This document shows, one piece after another, positions 16,457 through 25,096 of a DNA stretch of 64,000 nt. The notes under the pieces were generated by a model. That model worked only from the letters and a program-made list of their open reading frames with translations. It was not told the DNA's origin and searched no databases. The stretch is from S5-327 sp965200975 (GTDB lineage Bacteria > Chloroflexota > Dehalococcoidia > Lucifugimonadales > Australimonadaceae): the NCBI GenBank assembly GCA_965200975.1, contig OZ241740.1:2294001-2358000 (forward strand), read 5' to 3'. Within the stretch, counting starts at the first letter, position 1. Each line of letters begins with the position of its first letter. The position numbers and the translations under genes are program-made.

Positions 16457-17860
16457 TTAGGGCCGCGGGCCTGCCTCTCCCGCCGCGGGGAAGGCGCGGA
16501 GCGCGTCGAGGATGTTGTCGACGGCGACAGCCTCGATTCCCGGAACGGCGGGGAGGTTGCGGAGCGCGGCGCGGGGCGCGAGGGCGCGCTTGAACCCGTG
16601 GCGGGCAGCCTCGTTGAGGCGCCGTTCGAGATGGCCGACGCTGCGCACTTCGCCGTTCAGCCCCACTTCGCCTATCAGCACTGCGGCGGGGTCGATTACG
16701 CGGTCGAGGCAGCTCGACGCGATGGCCGCCGCGATAGCGAGGTCGAGCGCCGGCTCGGTGACGCGGAGCCCGCCGGGAACGTTCACCAGTACGTCCTGGT
16801 TGCCGAGGTTGAGGCGCGCGCGGCGGGAGAGCACCGACGCGAGCATCGCCATGCGGTTGAAGTCGACTCCTGTGGCCGAGCGGCGCGGCGGGGTGAACGC
16901 CGAGACGTTCGTAAGGGCCTGCACCTCGCACAGCAGCGGCCTGCTGCCTTCCATCGTTACGGCCACGGCCGAGCCTGAAGCGGTCGCGTCGCGCTCGCCT
17001 ACGAGCACCGCCGACGGGTCGGCCACCTCCGTCAGGCCGCCCTCGCCCATTTCGAACAGCGCGATGTCGTTCGTCGAACCGAACCGGTTCTTCGAGCAGC
17101 GAAGCAGCCGCAGACTGCCGATAGCTTCGCCCTCCATGGCGAGCACAACGTCCACCATATGCTCCAGCATGCGCGGGCCGGCGATGTTGCCGTCTTTCGT
17201 TACGTGGCCGGTCATGAATGTGGGCGCGCCCGACGACTTGGCCCAGCCGAGCAGGAGCTGGGCGCACTCCCGCACCTGCGTCACGCTGCCCGCCGTTGCC
17301 GCGACGTCCGCCGACGCGAGCGTTTGCACCGAGTCGACTATCAGCATATCGGGGCGCGCCTGAGCGAGGAGCGCTCCGACGGTCTCCGCGTCGGTCTCGG
17401 CGGCGAACAGGACGCGGGGGTCGTCGACTCCGAGGCGTTCGCCGCGGAGCCGCACCTGCGCGCCCGACTCCTCGCCCGATACGTAGAGGACTGTGCGTCC
17501 GCTCGCGGCGACGAGCCCCGCAACCTGCAGGAGAAGCGTCGACTTCCCCACGCCGGGGTCGCCGGCGAGGAGCAGGACGGAGCCTCCAACGACGCCTCCG
17601 CCGAGCAGGCGGTCGAGTTCGCAGAGGCCGGTCGCGACTCGGACGCCGTCGGTGCGAGGCTGTTCCACGAGAGGCCGGGCGCCCTCGCCTTGCGGCGCGA
17701 AGGCTGGGCGGGCCGACGGCGTTCTGCCTTTCCGTTTGGGTTCGGCGAACTCCGCGATCGTGCCCCAGGCGCCGCAGGCAGGGCAGCGACCATTCCACTT
17801 GGGCGAGGCGTGTCCGCAGTCGGCGCAGAGGTAGCTTGTTTTTGCAGCGTCGCGGGCCAT
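16457..17860 (-). CDS. radA: DNA repair protein RadA
   Basis: A 467-residue RadA/Sms, which promotes branch migration in recombination. Domains in order: a four-Cys zinc finger (CADCG ... CPACGAWGT, about residues 10-30), a RecA-like ATPase with Walker A GDPGVGKST, the RadA-specific KNRFGSTND motif, and a Lon-protease-like C-terminal domain (ATGVDFNRMAMLASVLSRRA). Start chosen at 17860 (MARDAAKTSY). Confidence 0.95.
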   Translation of the reverse strand: MARDAAKTSYLCADCGHASPKWNGRCPACGAWGTIAEFAEPKRKGRTPSARPAFAPQGEGARPLVEQPRTDGVRVATGLCELDRLLGGGVVGGSVLLLAGDPGVGKSTLLLQVAGLVAASGRTVLYVSGEESGAQVRLRGERLGVDDPRVLFAAETDAETVGALLAQARPDMLIVDSVQTLASADVAATAGSVTQVRECAQLLLGWAKSSGAPTFMTGHVTKDGNIAGPRMLEHMVDVVLAMEGEAIGSLRLLRCSKNRFGSTNDIALFEMGEGGLTEVADPSAVLVGERDATASGSAVAVTMEGSRPLLCEVQALTNVSAFTPPRRSATGVDFNRMAMLASVLSRRARLNLGNQDVLVNVPGGLRVTEPALDLAIAAAIASSCLDRVIDPAAVLIGEVGLNGEVRSVGHLERRLNEAARHGFKRALAPRAALRNLPAVPGIEAVAVDNILDALRAFPAAGEAGPRP

Positions 17861-17980
17861 TGCGCGCATGCTGCCCTAGCCCGCCGCCGGCGCGCAAGCG
17901 GCAGTTGTCAGAGGCGACGGCGGGCGGGGGACGCGGAGAGCGCGCTCCCGATGCGGGCAGTTACAGCGCGGGGGACTTGC

Positions 17981-19756
17981 CTACGCTTGGCGGTAGCGGT
18001 TGACGATAGGCAGGCGACGGTCGCGGCCAAAGTTGCGGCGCGTGATCTTGACGCCGGGGGGCGCCTGCCGCCGCTTGTATTCGCTGCGGTCCACCAGGCG
18101 GATGGTCAACTCGACGGCGTCGCGCGGCATTCCTGCCGCCAGCATCTCCTCGACGCTGCGGTCCTGCTCCACGTACGCTTCAATTATCGCGTCGAGCGTG
18201 TCGTACGGCGGGAGAGAGTCCTCGTCCTTCTGGTCGGGACGGAGCTCCGCCGTGGGAGGGCGCACGATAATGGACTCGGGGATTACCTCACGTCCCGCCA
18301 TTCGGTTGCGGTGGACCGACAGCTCGCGCACCAGCGTTTTGGGCACATCCTTGATGACGGCGAACCCGCCGGCCATGTCGCCGTAGAGCGTCGCGTAGCC
18401 CGTCGCCATTTCGCTCTTGTTGCCGGTGGTGAGCACGATCCACCCGAACTTGTTGGAGGCGGCCATAAGCAGGTTGCCCCGGATGCGCGCCTGGATGTTC
18501 TCTTCCGTCGTGTCCGGTTCGGCGTCCCCGAATTCCGGCGCGAGCGCGGCCAGATAGGCGTCGAACACCGGCCTGATAGGCAGCGCCGCCATCCGCACTC
18601 CCAGATTCGCCGTGAGGGCCGCCGAGTCCTCGTACGACTGGTCGGACGTGTACTGCGAGGGCATAAAGAACGTGGTTACGCGGTCGGGGCCGAGAGCGTC
18701 GGCGGCGATAGCGGTCGTGAGCGCGGAGTCGATGCCTCCGGAGAGTCCTATCACCGCGCCGCGGAAGCCGCTCTTGCCGACGTAGTCGCGCACGCCGGCG
18801 ACCAGCGCCTGGTACACCTCGCTTAGGGGGTCGAGCTCCTCAGCGACTGCGGGCGGCAGCGGCTGCCGGCCCGCCGGGCGCGCGCCGGACAAGAAGTAGC
18901 GGGCCGGGCTGCCGACGCCCTCGATCGCCGCGCCGGTCAGCGCCGTATCGATTTCGGGAGGGCCGACCTCATCGGCGTCGATGTCGACGACTACTAGGGC
19001 GTCGCGGAACTGGGGGCCGCGCGCGATGAGCGCTCCGCCGGGGCCGAACACCAGGCTCTGGCCATCGAACACAAGCTCGTCCTGACCGCCTACGACGTTC
19101 ACATAGGCGACGAACATGCCGTGCTGGGCTGCGCGTTTCGAGAGCATCGCGCTGCGCTGCGCGCCGCGTCCGCGGTGATAAGGCGAGGAGGTAATGTTCA
19201 CCACCGCCTCGGCGCCTGCAAGCCGCTGCACGGTAGTTGGCCCGGCGTCGTACCAGATATCTTCGCAGACGTTCACTCCGACCTGGACGCCGCCAATGGT
19301 GAACACGGGGCACTCGCCGCCGCGTTCGAAGTAGCGCTCCTCGTCGAACACGCCGTAGTTGGGCAGGAAGATCTTGTGATAGACGGCGGCTATCTCCCCG
19401 CCGCAGGCGACTGCCGCGCCGTTGAAGATACGGCCCTTCACCTCGTCGGGATACGGCACGGCCCCCAGATGGAACGGCTCGCCGTCGACCAGATGAGGCG
19501 CGCCGGCTATAACGACGATGTCGCCGCTCGCGGCTGCGAGCCGTTCGAGTTGTCCGGCGGCGTCGACCAGGAACTGCTTCTTGAAGAGCAAGTCCTCCGG
19601 AGGGTAGCCGGTTACGGCAAGTTCGGGAAAAGCGACGAGGTCGGCCTGCTGGTCGACTGCTTGCCGGACGAGCGCGAGCATCCGGTCGGTGTTGCCTTGG
19701 AGGTCGCCGACAGTCGGGTTGAACTGCCCGAGGGCTATGCGCAGGGTTCTCGTCAA
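17981..19756 (-). CDS. nadE: glutamine-dependent NAD+ synthetase
   Basis: A ~591-residue two-domain enzyme. The N-terminal nitrilase domain supplies ammonia from glutamine: Glu in FPELAVTGYPPEDLL, Lys in KIFLPNYGVFDE, Cys in VNVCEDIWYD. The C-terminal synthetase has the PP-loop GLSGGIDSALT and the segment LTTGNKSEMATGYATLYGD. It amidates deamido-NAD to NAD. The start is uncertain: the frame is open back to a TTG at 19804, but that overlaps the rpsU terminator, so TTG at 19756 is used. A CTG at 19744 would match the family start RIALGQFNPTVGD. Confidence 0.9.
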   Translation of the reverse strand: MTRTLRIALGQFNPTVGDLQGNTDRMLALVRQAVDQQADLVAFPELAVTGYPPEDLLFKKQFLVDAAGQLERLAAASGDIVVIAGAPHLVDGEPFHLGAVPYPDEVKGRIFNGAAVACGGEIAAVYHKIFLPNYGVFDEERYFERGGECPVFTIGGVQVGVNVCEDIWYDAGPTTVQRLAGAEAVVNITSSPYHRGRGAQRSAMLSKRAAQHGMFVAYVNVVGGQDELVFDGQSLVFGPGGALIARGPQFRDALVVVDIDADEVGPPEIDTALTGAAIEGVGSPARYFLSGARPAGRQPLPPAVAEELDPLSEVYQALVAGVRDYVGKSGFRGAVIGLSGGIDSALTTAIAADALGPDRVTTFFMPSQYTSDQSYEDSAALTANLGVRMAALPIRPVFDAYLAALAPEFGDAEPDTTEENIQARIRGNLLMAASNKFGWIVLTTGNKSEMATGYATLYGDMAGGFAVIKDVPKTLVRELSVHRNRMAGREVIPESIIVRPPTAELRPDQKDEDSLPPYDTLDAIIEAYVEQDRSVEEMLAAGMPRDAVELTIRLVDRSEYKRRQAPPGVKITRRNFGRDRRLPIVNRYRQA

Positions 19757-19800
19757 GGTTCGGCGCCGGGCCGCAAGAGCGGCAAGAGCGTGAGCATACA

Positions 19801-19832
19801 ACAAGAAAGGCGCCCGTCGGGGAACGGGCGCC
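19801..19832 (-). terminator. rho-independent terminator after rpsU
   Basis: On the minus strand a 9-bp GC stem (GGCGCCCGT with ACGGGCGCC, positions 19809-19817 and 19824-19832) with a 6-base loop is followed by TTTCTTGT. It lies 36 bases downstream of the rpsU stop codon. Confidence 0.75.
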
Positions 19833-19867
19833 GGTGGGGAGGAGGGTTGGCGGACAGGGTGGGTGGG

Positions 19868-20053
19868 CTATCCGCCGGAACGTCGGCGCCGGCGGGCGGA
19901 GCGGCGGGCGGCTATGCGCGCTTTCTCGCCCTTCGAGCGGAAGAAGCGGCGGTCCTTGTGTTCCTTGAGGATGCCGTTTCGGGTTACGGCGGCGCGGAAC
20001 CGCGAGACTATCGCTTCGGGCGGCTCGCCGTCTCTCATCACAACGTAGGCCAT
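19868..20053 (-). CDS. rpsU: 30S ribosomal protein S21
   Basis: A 61-residue S21 with opening MAYVVMRDGEPPEAIVSRFR, the KEHKDRRFFRSKGEK segment, and an Arg-rich tail (ARRSARRRRRSGG). It helps the 30S subunit engage mRNA. It is monocistronic: its own promoter and dyad lie upstream and a strong terminator downstream. Confidence 0.94.
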   Translation of the reverse strand: MAYVVMRDGEPPEAIVSRFRAAVTRNGILKEHKDRRFFRSKGEKARIAARRSARRRRRSGG

Positions 20054-20057
20054 TGGT

Positions 20058-20113
20058 GCTCCACAACGCAAAATCGTGGAGCGAGCATAGCACACGAGCG
20101 AGGCGAGCGGCAA
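20058..20113 (-). promoter_or_regulatory. rpsU promoter with overlapping dyad
   Basis: Minus strand: TTGCCG (20108-20113), an 18-base spacer, and TATGCT (20084-20089) preceded by TGC (extended -10). A perfect 7-bp dyad, GTGGAGC (20076-20082) and GCTCCAC (20058-20064), covers the predicted transcript start and the GGAG ribosome-binding site. Confidence 0.5.
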
Positions 20114-20206
20114 CGCCGCGCTCATGCGCGCAACCGTCCAGAGTTCGCAGGGATAGCGGGAGAGCGACCACCGCCGGACGCTCCTGCTCCGGTAGCCGCC
20201 GCGTTC

Positions 20207-20249
20207 GCCAGGGGAGTCCGGGCGCGCGGATGCTCTCCCAGCAGCGCGC
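20207..20249. repeat. dispersed palindromic intergenic repeat, copy 4
   Basis: CCAGGGGAGTCCGGGCGCG then GGATGCTCTCCCAGCAGCGCG. The right half is identical to the copy at 44408-44453 over CTCTCCCAGCAGCGCG. It lies between rpsU and the CIRCE-controlled promoter. Confidence 0.6.
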
Positions 20250-20294
20250 AAGCAATCTAGATGCTCCGGGGGAGCCTGAGCAGCTACGGGGAAG

Positions 20295-20355
20295 TTGACA
20301 GCGAAGGCTGGGCGCGCTATGTTGGCGGTTAGCACTCGCAAGCGCCGACTGCTAA
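20295..20355 (+). promoter_or_regulatory. sigma70 promoter with CIRCE operator (HrcA site)
   Basis: TTGACA (20295-20300), a 17-base spacer and TATGTT (20318-20323) form a near-consensus promoter. Five bases after it, TTAGCACTC (20329-20337), nine bases, then GACTGCTAA (20347-20355) match the CIRCE consensus at 17 of 18 positions with exact N9 spacing. CIRCE is the operator of the heat-shock repressor HrcA, so the fmdB-like/dtd operon is probably HrcA-controlled. Confidence 0.82.
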
Positions 20356-20372
20356 ACTGACTGGTAACCGCC

Positions 20373-20678
20373 ATGCCTATCTACGCCTACCAATGCGCCG
20401 CGTGCGGCAACGAGTTCGACCTGAAACAGGGGTTCGACGCGAGCACGGAGGCGCCGTGTCCCGTCTGCGACGACACTGCCAGGCGCCGCTTCGTGGCGCC
20501 TACCGTCATCTACAAGGGCTCGGGCTTCTACACCACCGACTACGCTCGCAAGGGCGGAGGCGGCGCATCGAACGGGGCCTCTTCCTCCTCGGACTCCACC
20601 AAGTCCGAGACGAAGGCTGAATCCAAGAGCTCCAGCCCGAAGAGCGACGCCGCTGCGAGCAAGTCCGACTCCGCGTAG
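20373..20678 (+). CDS. FmdB-family zinc-ribbon protein
   Basis: A 101-residue small protein. The N-terminal zinc ribbon has CAAC near residue 8 and CPVC near residue 28 (two CxxC pairs) in the family context MPIYAYQCAACGNEFD. A Gly/Ser/Lys-rich disordered tail follows. The family (named from a formamidase regulator) has no firmly known function. It is first in an operon with dtd (gap 3 bp) and sits directly behind the CIRCE promoter, which suggests a role under protein-folding stress. Confidence 0.85.
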   Translation: MPIYAYQCAACGNEFDLKQGFDASTEAPCPVCDDTARRRFVAPTVIYKGSGFYTTDYARKGGGGASNGASSSSDSTKSETKAESKSSSPKSDAAASKSDSA

Positions 20679-20681
20679 TCC

Positions 20682-21143
20682 ATGCGCGCCGTCCTTCAGC
20701 GCGTGTCGAGCGCGTCCGTCGACATCGACGGCGCGCCGGTCGCCGTTATCGGTTCCGGTTTGCTCGTGCTTGCCGCCGTCGGGCGGGAAGACGCCGACGC
20801 TGACGCGGAGTACATCGTCGACAAGACGGTGAACCTCCGCGTCTTTCCCGACGAAGCGGGCCGGTTCGACCGTTCCGTGCTCGACGTTGGCGGCAGCCTG
20901 CTCGTCGTCAGCCAGTTCACATTGTACGGCGACACGCGCAAGGGGCGCCGTCCGTCATTCACCGAGGCTGCTGCTCCTGCGGACGCCGCATCCCGCTTCG
21001 ACGATCTCGTCCGCCGCTTTCGCCGCGCCGGGGCGCCGGTCGAGACCGGACGCTTTCAGGAGATGATGCGCGTCTCGCTTGTGAACGACGGCCCGGTGAC
21101 CATCGTTATCGACTCCGCCGACCGCGGCCGACCGAGGAGATAG
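20682..21143 (+). CDS. dtd: D-aminoacyl-tRNA deacylase
   Basis: A 153-residue DTD that removes D-amino acids (and glycine from tRNA-Ala) from mischarged tRNA. The active-site signatures SQFTLYGDTRKG and NDGPVTIVID are both present, with opening MRAVLQRVSSASVDIDG. It starts three bases after the fmdB-like stop codon, so it shares the CIRCE promoter. Confidence 0.94.
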   Translation: MRAVLQRVSSASVDIDGAPVAVIGSGLLVLAAVGREDADADAEYIVDKTVNLRVFPDEAGRFDRSVLDVGGSLLVVSQFTLYGDTRKGRRPSFTEAAAPADAASRFDDLVRRFRRAGAPVETGRFQEMMRVSLVNDGPVTIVIDSADRGRPRR

Positions 21144-21298
21144 CCCGCGCGGCGTTCGTCGGCGCCGGCGCGCCGCCGAGAGAGCGCCCGCCCCCCTTCC
21201 CGTCCGCCCCGGGGGCCATCCGCGCTGCAGTTTGGGAAAGAGCGCCGCCGCGCGCTAAACTCCCGGTTGCCGCGCGCGGCGACAGCGGAGGGGACGTT

Positions 21299-22222
21299 AT
21301 GGGGAATCTGCTCGAAGGCAAGACGGCTATCGTCACCGGCTCGGGGCGGGGAATCGGACGGGAGCACGCTATCGCGCTCGCCGAAGAAGGCGCCAACGTC
21401 GTTGTCAACGACATCGGCGTCGAGCGCGACGGCGCCGGGGGGAGCCGGGCGCCCGCCGACGAGGTGGTCGCGCTCATCCGCGAGAACGGCGGCAACGCCG
21501 TCGCCAGCTACGACGACGTTTCGGACTACGCCGCAGCCGGCAATCTCGTGCAGACCGCCGTCGACCACTTCGGGCGGCTCGACATTCTCGTGAACAACGC
21601 GGGCACGTTTCAGTACCGTCTCTTCCACGAGCTGAGCGAGACGGAGTGGGACGGCCTGATGGGCGTGCATCTCTTCGGCGCGTTCAACACCTGCCATCAC
21701 GCCGTTCCCCTCATGATGGAGCAGCGCTACGGGCGCATCATCAACATGGCGTCGAGCCAGTGGCGCAACCCGGAAGGACGGGCGAACTACGGCGCGGCCA
21801 AGGGGGCCATCGTCTCGCTCACCTGGGGGCTCGCGTTCGAGCTGCGCAACTACAACATTACGGTCAACGCGATCGCGCCCATGGGCGCCACGCGCGGGTT
21901 CGGCGACAACGCCTACAGGGATATGCTCGCCGGCGCCGGACTCGACCGCAAGAAAGACCCTGCGGAGCAGGGCGACAACCGCGCCGGACCCGAGTTCGTT
22001 TCGCCTACGGTGGTCTTCCTCGCCTCCGACCACGCCGCCGGCGTGAACGGCGTTGTGTTCCGCGTCGGCTCCGGCAAGGTCGCCCGCTACTCGCACCCTA
22101 CCGAGGAGCGCACGCTCTACCGCGAGTCGGGCAACACCATCCCCTGGACGCTGGACGAACTCGACGACGCCTTGCCTTCGACCGTGATGGGCGGCCCGAC
22201 CAAGGCCCCGTTCATCCCCTAG
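21299..22222 (+). CDS. SDR-family oxidoreductase
   Basis: A 307-residue short-chain dehydrogenase of the type found in (3R)-hydroxyacyl-CoA dehydrogenase domains. The NAD(P) motif is TGSGRGIGREHA, the NNAG motif follows, and catalytic Ser-Tyr-Lys are in MASSQWRNPEGRANYGAAKG. The cofactor loop NDIGVERDG, with Asp after the second strand, favours NAD. The C-terminal ~60 residues extend beyond a minimal SDR. Tandem paralogue of the next gene. A possible promoter is TTGGGA-N18-TAAACT upstream. Confidence 0.88.
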   Translation: MGNLLEGKTAIVTGSGRGIGREHAIALAEEGANVVVNDIGVERDGAGGSRAPADEVVALIRENGGNAVASYDDVSDYAAAGNLVQTAVDHFGRLDILVNNAGTFQYRLFHELSETEWDGLMGVHLFGAFNTCHHAVPLMMEQRYGRIINMASSQWRNPEGRANYGAAKGAIVSLTWGLAFELRNYNITVNAIAPMGATRGFGDNAYRDMLAGAGLDRKKDPAEQGDNRAGPEFVSPTVVFLASDHAAGVNGVVFRVGSGKVARYSHPTEERTLYRESGNTIPWTLDELDDALPSTVMGGPTKAPFIP

Positions 22223-22258
22223 CCTCACGCCGGCGGCCCGGAAGCACAGGAGGACGCT

Positions 22259-23206
22259 ATGCCTGACGACTACATTCCCCCGAAAGGCGCCCGGCTCGAG
22301 GGCAAGACCGCCGTCGTGACCGGCGCGGGCCGCGGGATCGGACGCGCCCACGCCATCGCGCTTGCCGCCGAGGGCGCGAGAGTCGTCGTGAACGACCCCG
22401 GCGTCGAGCGCGACGGCAGCGGCGGGACTGTCGCGCCCGCCGACGAGGTTGTCGCGATCATCCGCGAGAACGGCGGCGAGGCCATAGCCAACTACGACTC
22501 CGTCGCCGATTTCGAGCAGGCCGGCCGTATCGTCGGCGACGCTGTGGACGCCTACGGCAGGATCGATATTCTCGTGAACAACGCCGGCATCTCGCGCGAC
22601 GGACTCTTCCACCAGATCGGCCCGGACGATTTTGCGGCGGTTGTGGGCACGCATCTCAAGGGAACGTTCAACACCTGCCGGCACGCCGCGCCGCTGATGA
22701 TGGCGCAGCGTTCCGGGCGCATCATCAATACGGCGTCGAGCCAGTGGCGCAATCCGGAAGGACGCGCCGCATACGGCGCGGCCAAGGGCGGCATCGTCAG
22801 CCTCACGTGGGACCTTGCGTTCGAGCTCCGCTACCACAACATCACAGTCAACGCCATCGCGCCCATGGCCCAGACGCGCGGGTTCCTCAATTACAGTCAC
22901 CCGGAGAGGCTGGCCGAGGCCGGAATCCCCGCGAAGAAGGCGAGCGACGAACTAGCCTCCGCCCGGCCCGGCGGAGAGCACGTCTCGCCCTTGGTCGTGT
23001 GGCTTGCGAGCGACGCGGCTGCGGGCGTCAACGGCTGCGTGTTCCGCGCAGGCAGCGGCAAGTTCGGCGTCTACACCCACCCCACGGAGATCCGGGCCGT
23101 CCACAAGGACTGGCGCGTCAAGGGAAAGTGGACGGTCGAGGAGCTGGCCCGCATTCTTCCGAGCACGCTGCTGTTCGACAGCTCCAGCGCGCCGTTCATT
23201 CCGTAG
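22259..23206 (+). CDS. SDR-family oxidoreductase
   Basis: A 315-residue paralogue of the preceding SDR with the same layout: TGAGRGIGRAHA, NNAG, and catalytic TASSQWRNPEGRAAYGAAKG. Both proteins end in SSAPFIP or TKAPFIP. The 36-bp gap and shared strand suggest an operon that arose by tandem duplication. Likely a 3-hydroxyacyl or secondary-alcohol dehydrogenase; the substrate is unknown. Confidence 0.88.
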   Translation: MPDDYIPPKGARLEGKTAVVTGAGRGIGRAHAIALAAEGARVVVNDPGVERDGSGGTVAPADEVVAIIRENGGEAIANYDSVADFEQAGRIVGDAVDAYGRIDILVNNAGISRDGLFHQIGPDDFAAVVGTHLKGTFNTCRHAAPLMMAQRSGRIINTASSQWRNPEGRAAYGAAKGGIVSLTWDLAFELRYHNITVNAIAPMAQTRGFLNYSHPERLAEAGIPAKKASDELASARPGGEHVSPLVVWLASDAAAGVNGCVFRAGSGKFGVYTHPTEIRAVHKDWRVKGKWTVEELARILPSTLLFDSSSAPFIP

Positions 23207-23222
23207 GCGCTACCCGTCGGCG

Positions 23223-25067
23223 TTACGCCTCGTAAGGCAGGACGCGCACAGCGCCGGCTTCCGCGATAACAACGACCCGGTCGCCGGGAGCCCCGGCGAT
23301 ACGCTCCGCGGCCAGGTCGAGCTCGGCGTCCGCGATGCCGGACTCTCCCGCCAAGCCGCCGGCGCGCCACAGCCGAACGCTGTAGCCGAGCCTGGCCTCC
23401 AGCCGCCGCGCCGGGTCTTCGTCCGCTGCGAGGACTACGACGTCTTTGGGGCGCGGCGGCGCGGCGGGTCGAGCGGCCTCGCCGTCAGCCCCTCGCTCCT
23501 CCCGGAGGATGAGCCAGTGATAGACGCCCGCCGCTCCCGCAACGAGCAGCACTCCGATAGACCACTTGCTCTCGTGCAGCGCCTGCAGCGCAAGCTCGCC
23601 CTCCAGAAGATCGCGCAGCAACACGAACAGCAGTGCGCTCAGGCTTCCCAGCGCCATGAGCACCGCGGCGCCCGCCGCCCCGTAGAGGTAGGCGCGCCGC
23701 GACTGCGAAACGGGCTCCCCGTCCGGGCGGGCTGCGGCGATCTGCTGCAGAGCGCGCCAGTAGTAGCCCCACAGCAGCCCTCCCGTCAGCGCAAGCGGGA
23801 CGCCCCATGCGAACGACTCCCGCCACTCTTCGCCGGTCAGCGTAGCGGCGGGCTGCGGCGTCAGCGCGCCGACGGCTGTCCCCAGCAGCAGCGTCGTTCC
23901 GATTGCAAGCGTGACCAACCCGATGGCGGTCAGGAGGTAGCGGTAGACTCGCCGCGACGCCGCGAGTCCGCCCGCGAACACTCCGGGCTCCTGATGGATG
24001 AGCGCCGCATGGTAGCCCCAAACGCCGCCGCCGAGCACGAGCCCCGTGAACGACCCCGGCAGATAGCGGAAGTGCGCCGCAGCCGTCGCAGCGTGCTGAT
24101 AGCGTCCCTCCGCCAACGCGCTACCCACGGGCGCGGGCGCGTCGAGCGCCCACAGCAAGAACTCGCCCATCGTTACGTTCAGCGTGACCAGGAACGTCGT
24201 CGCTCCGGCCAGCGCCGCGAACCCGTACAGGTAGATGTGCCGCAGGTCGGACGGGCCGTCGCGACGGGCCACGCGCAGCCAGTGCCACGCCCACCACGCG
24301 CCGCCCACGGCGGCCAGCGCGGCGCCCTCGCGGCTTTCCCTGCTCCACCACCCGGAATCGCCCGGCGATATCACTGCGCTCCCCGCCAGGGCGTCGTACG
24401 CGGCAGTGAGCGCCGCGGTGAGCACCATCGCCGCGCCCACTCCCGCCATGACCAGCGCATAGGCCGACGTGAGGTAGACGTACAGGCGGCGCGCGAGTCT
24501 GGCCGTCTCGGTCGGCTGGCCCTCGCGGGTCTCGCCGCGCCAGTGCAGCGCCCACACGCCGCTCGCTACGATCGGGAGCGCAAGCTGCCCGAGGTTGAAG
24601 TCGTCAACGCCCAGCAGGGCGCCAATCAGGACGGTGAGACTGCCGGCGGCGACAGCCGCCGCGACGCCCAGGACAAAGTAGACGTAGAGCTTGCGAATAA
24701 GCGCCCCGGCCTCAGCCGGGAACTCCCGCGTTGAGCGCTGCGCCAGGCTCCACAGGTAGAGCCACACCGGAACGCCTACAAGCGTGAGCGCAAGCGCGAG
24801 GGCGAGTTGCGTCTCTCCGCCTGCGAGGACGCGCTCCCCCGCAACAGCCTCCAGCAGGCCCCGGAGGAGCAGCACAACGCCGGAAGCCGCCACTCCCAGG
24901 GCGACCAGGCTAGGCGCATAGTAGTACAGCCTTTTCAGGACGCCGATGCCGGGCTCCGCGACCGTGCGGTCGCTCGCACGTCTGAAGAGCGCCACAACCG
25001 CAACGATCAGCCCGATCGGCAGGATTAGCGTTACAGACGCGCCGAGTATGATTCCGCCGAGGCCCAT
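23223..25067 (-). CDS. polytopic membrane protein, DUF5671-type repeats
   Basis: A 614-residue protein with many hydrophobic segments grouped into repeats, each followed by an RxLYVYL-like motif (LKRLYYYAPSLVALG, IRKLYVYFVLGVA, ARRLYVYLTSAYALV, SRRVYRYLLTAIGL, SRRAYLYGAAGAA). This pattern matches DUF5671-type membrane repeats; the function is unknown. A soluble C-terminal tail of about 100 residues follows. It is convergent with the SDR genes, and the putative lipoprotein-like gene at 25097 is 29 bp upstream on the same strand. Confidence 0.75.
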   Translation of the reverse strand: MGLGGIILGASVTLILPIGLIVAVVALFRRASDRTVAEPGIGVLKRLYYYAPSLVALGVAASGVVLLLRGLLEAVAGERVLAGGETQLALALALTLVGVPVWLYLWSLAQRSTREFPAEAGALIRKLYVYFVLGVAAAVAAGSLTVLIGALLGVDDFNLGQLALPIVASGVWALHWRGETREGQPTETARLARRLYVYLTSAYALVMAGVGAAMVLTAALTAAYDALAGSAVISPGDSGWWSRESREGAALAAVGGAWWAWHWLRVARRDGPSDLRHIYLYGFAALAGATTFLVTLNVTMGEFLLWALDAPAPVGSALAEGRYQHAATAAAHFRYLPGSFTGLVLGGGVWGYHAALIHQEPGVFAGGLAASRRVYRYLLTAIGLVTLAIGTTLLLGTAVGALTPQPAATLTGEEWRESFAWGVPLALTGGLLWGYYWRALQQIAAARPDGEPVSQSRRAYLYGAAGAAVLMALGSLSALLFVLLRDLLEGELALQALHESKWSIGVLLVAGAAGVYHWLILREERGADGEAARPAAPPRPKDVVVLAADEDPARRLEARLGYSVRLWRAGGLAGESGIADAELDLAAERIAGAPGDRVVVIAEAGAVRVLPYEA

Positions 25068-25096
25068 GACGGCTGGTCTTCTCCTTTTCCTCTTCT

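Noticed and set aside
19757..19804. Extended N-terminus of NadE starting at 19804
   Set aside because: It would begin inside the T-run of the rpsU terminator and adds residues not seen in the family.
21056..22900. 614-codon minus-strand frame opposite the SDR genes
   Set aside because: The opposite strand encodes two clear SDRs with complete catalytic motifs; the antisense product has no recognisable domain.
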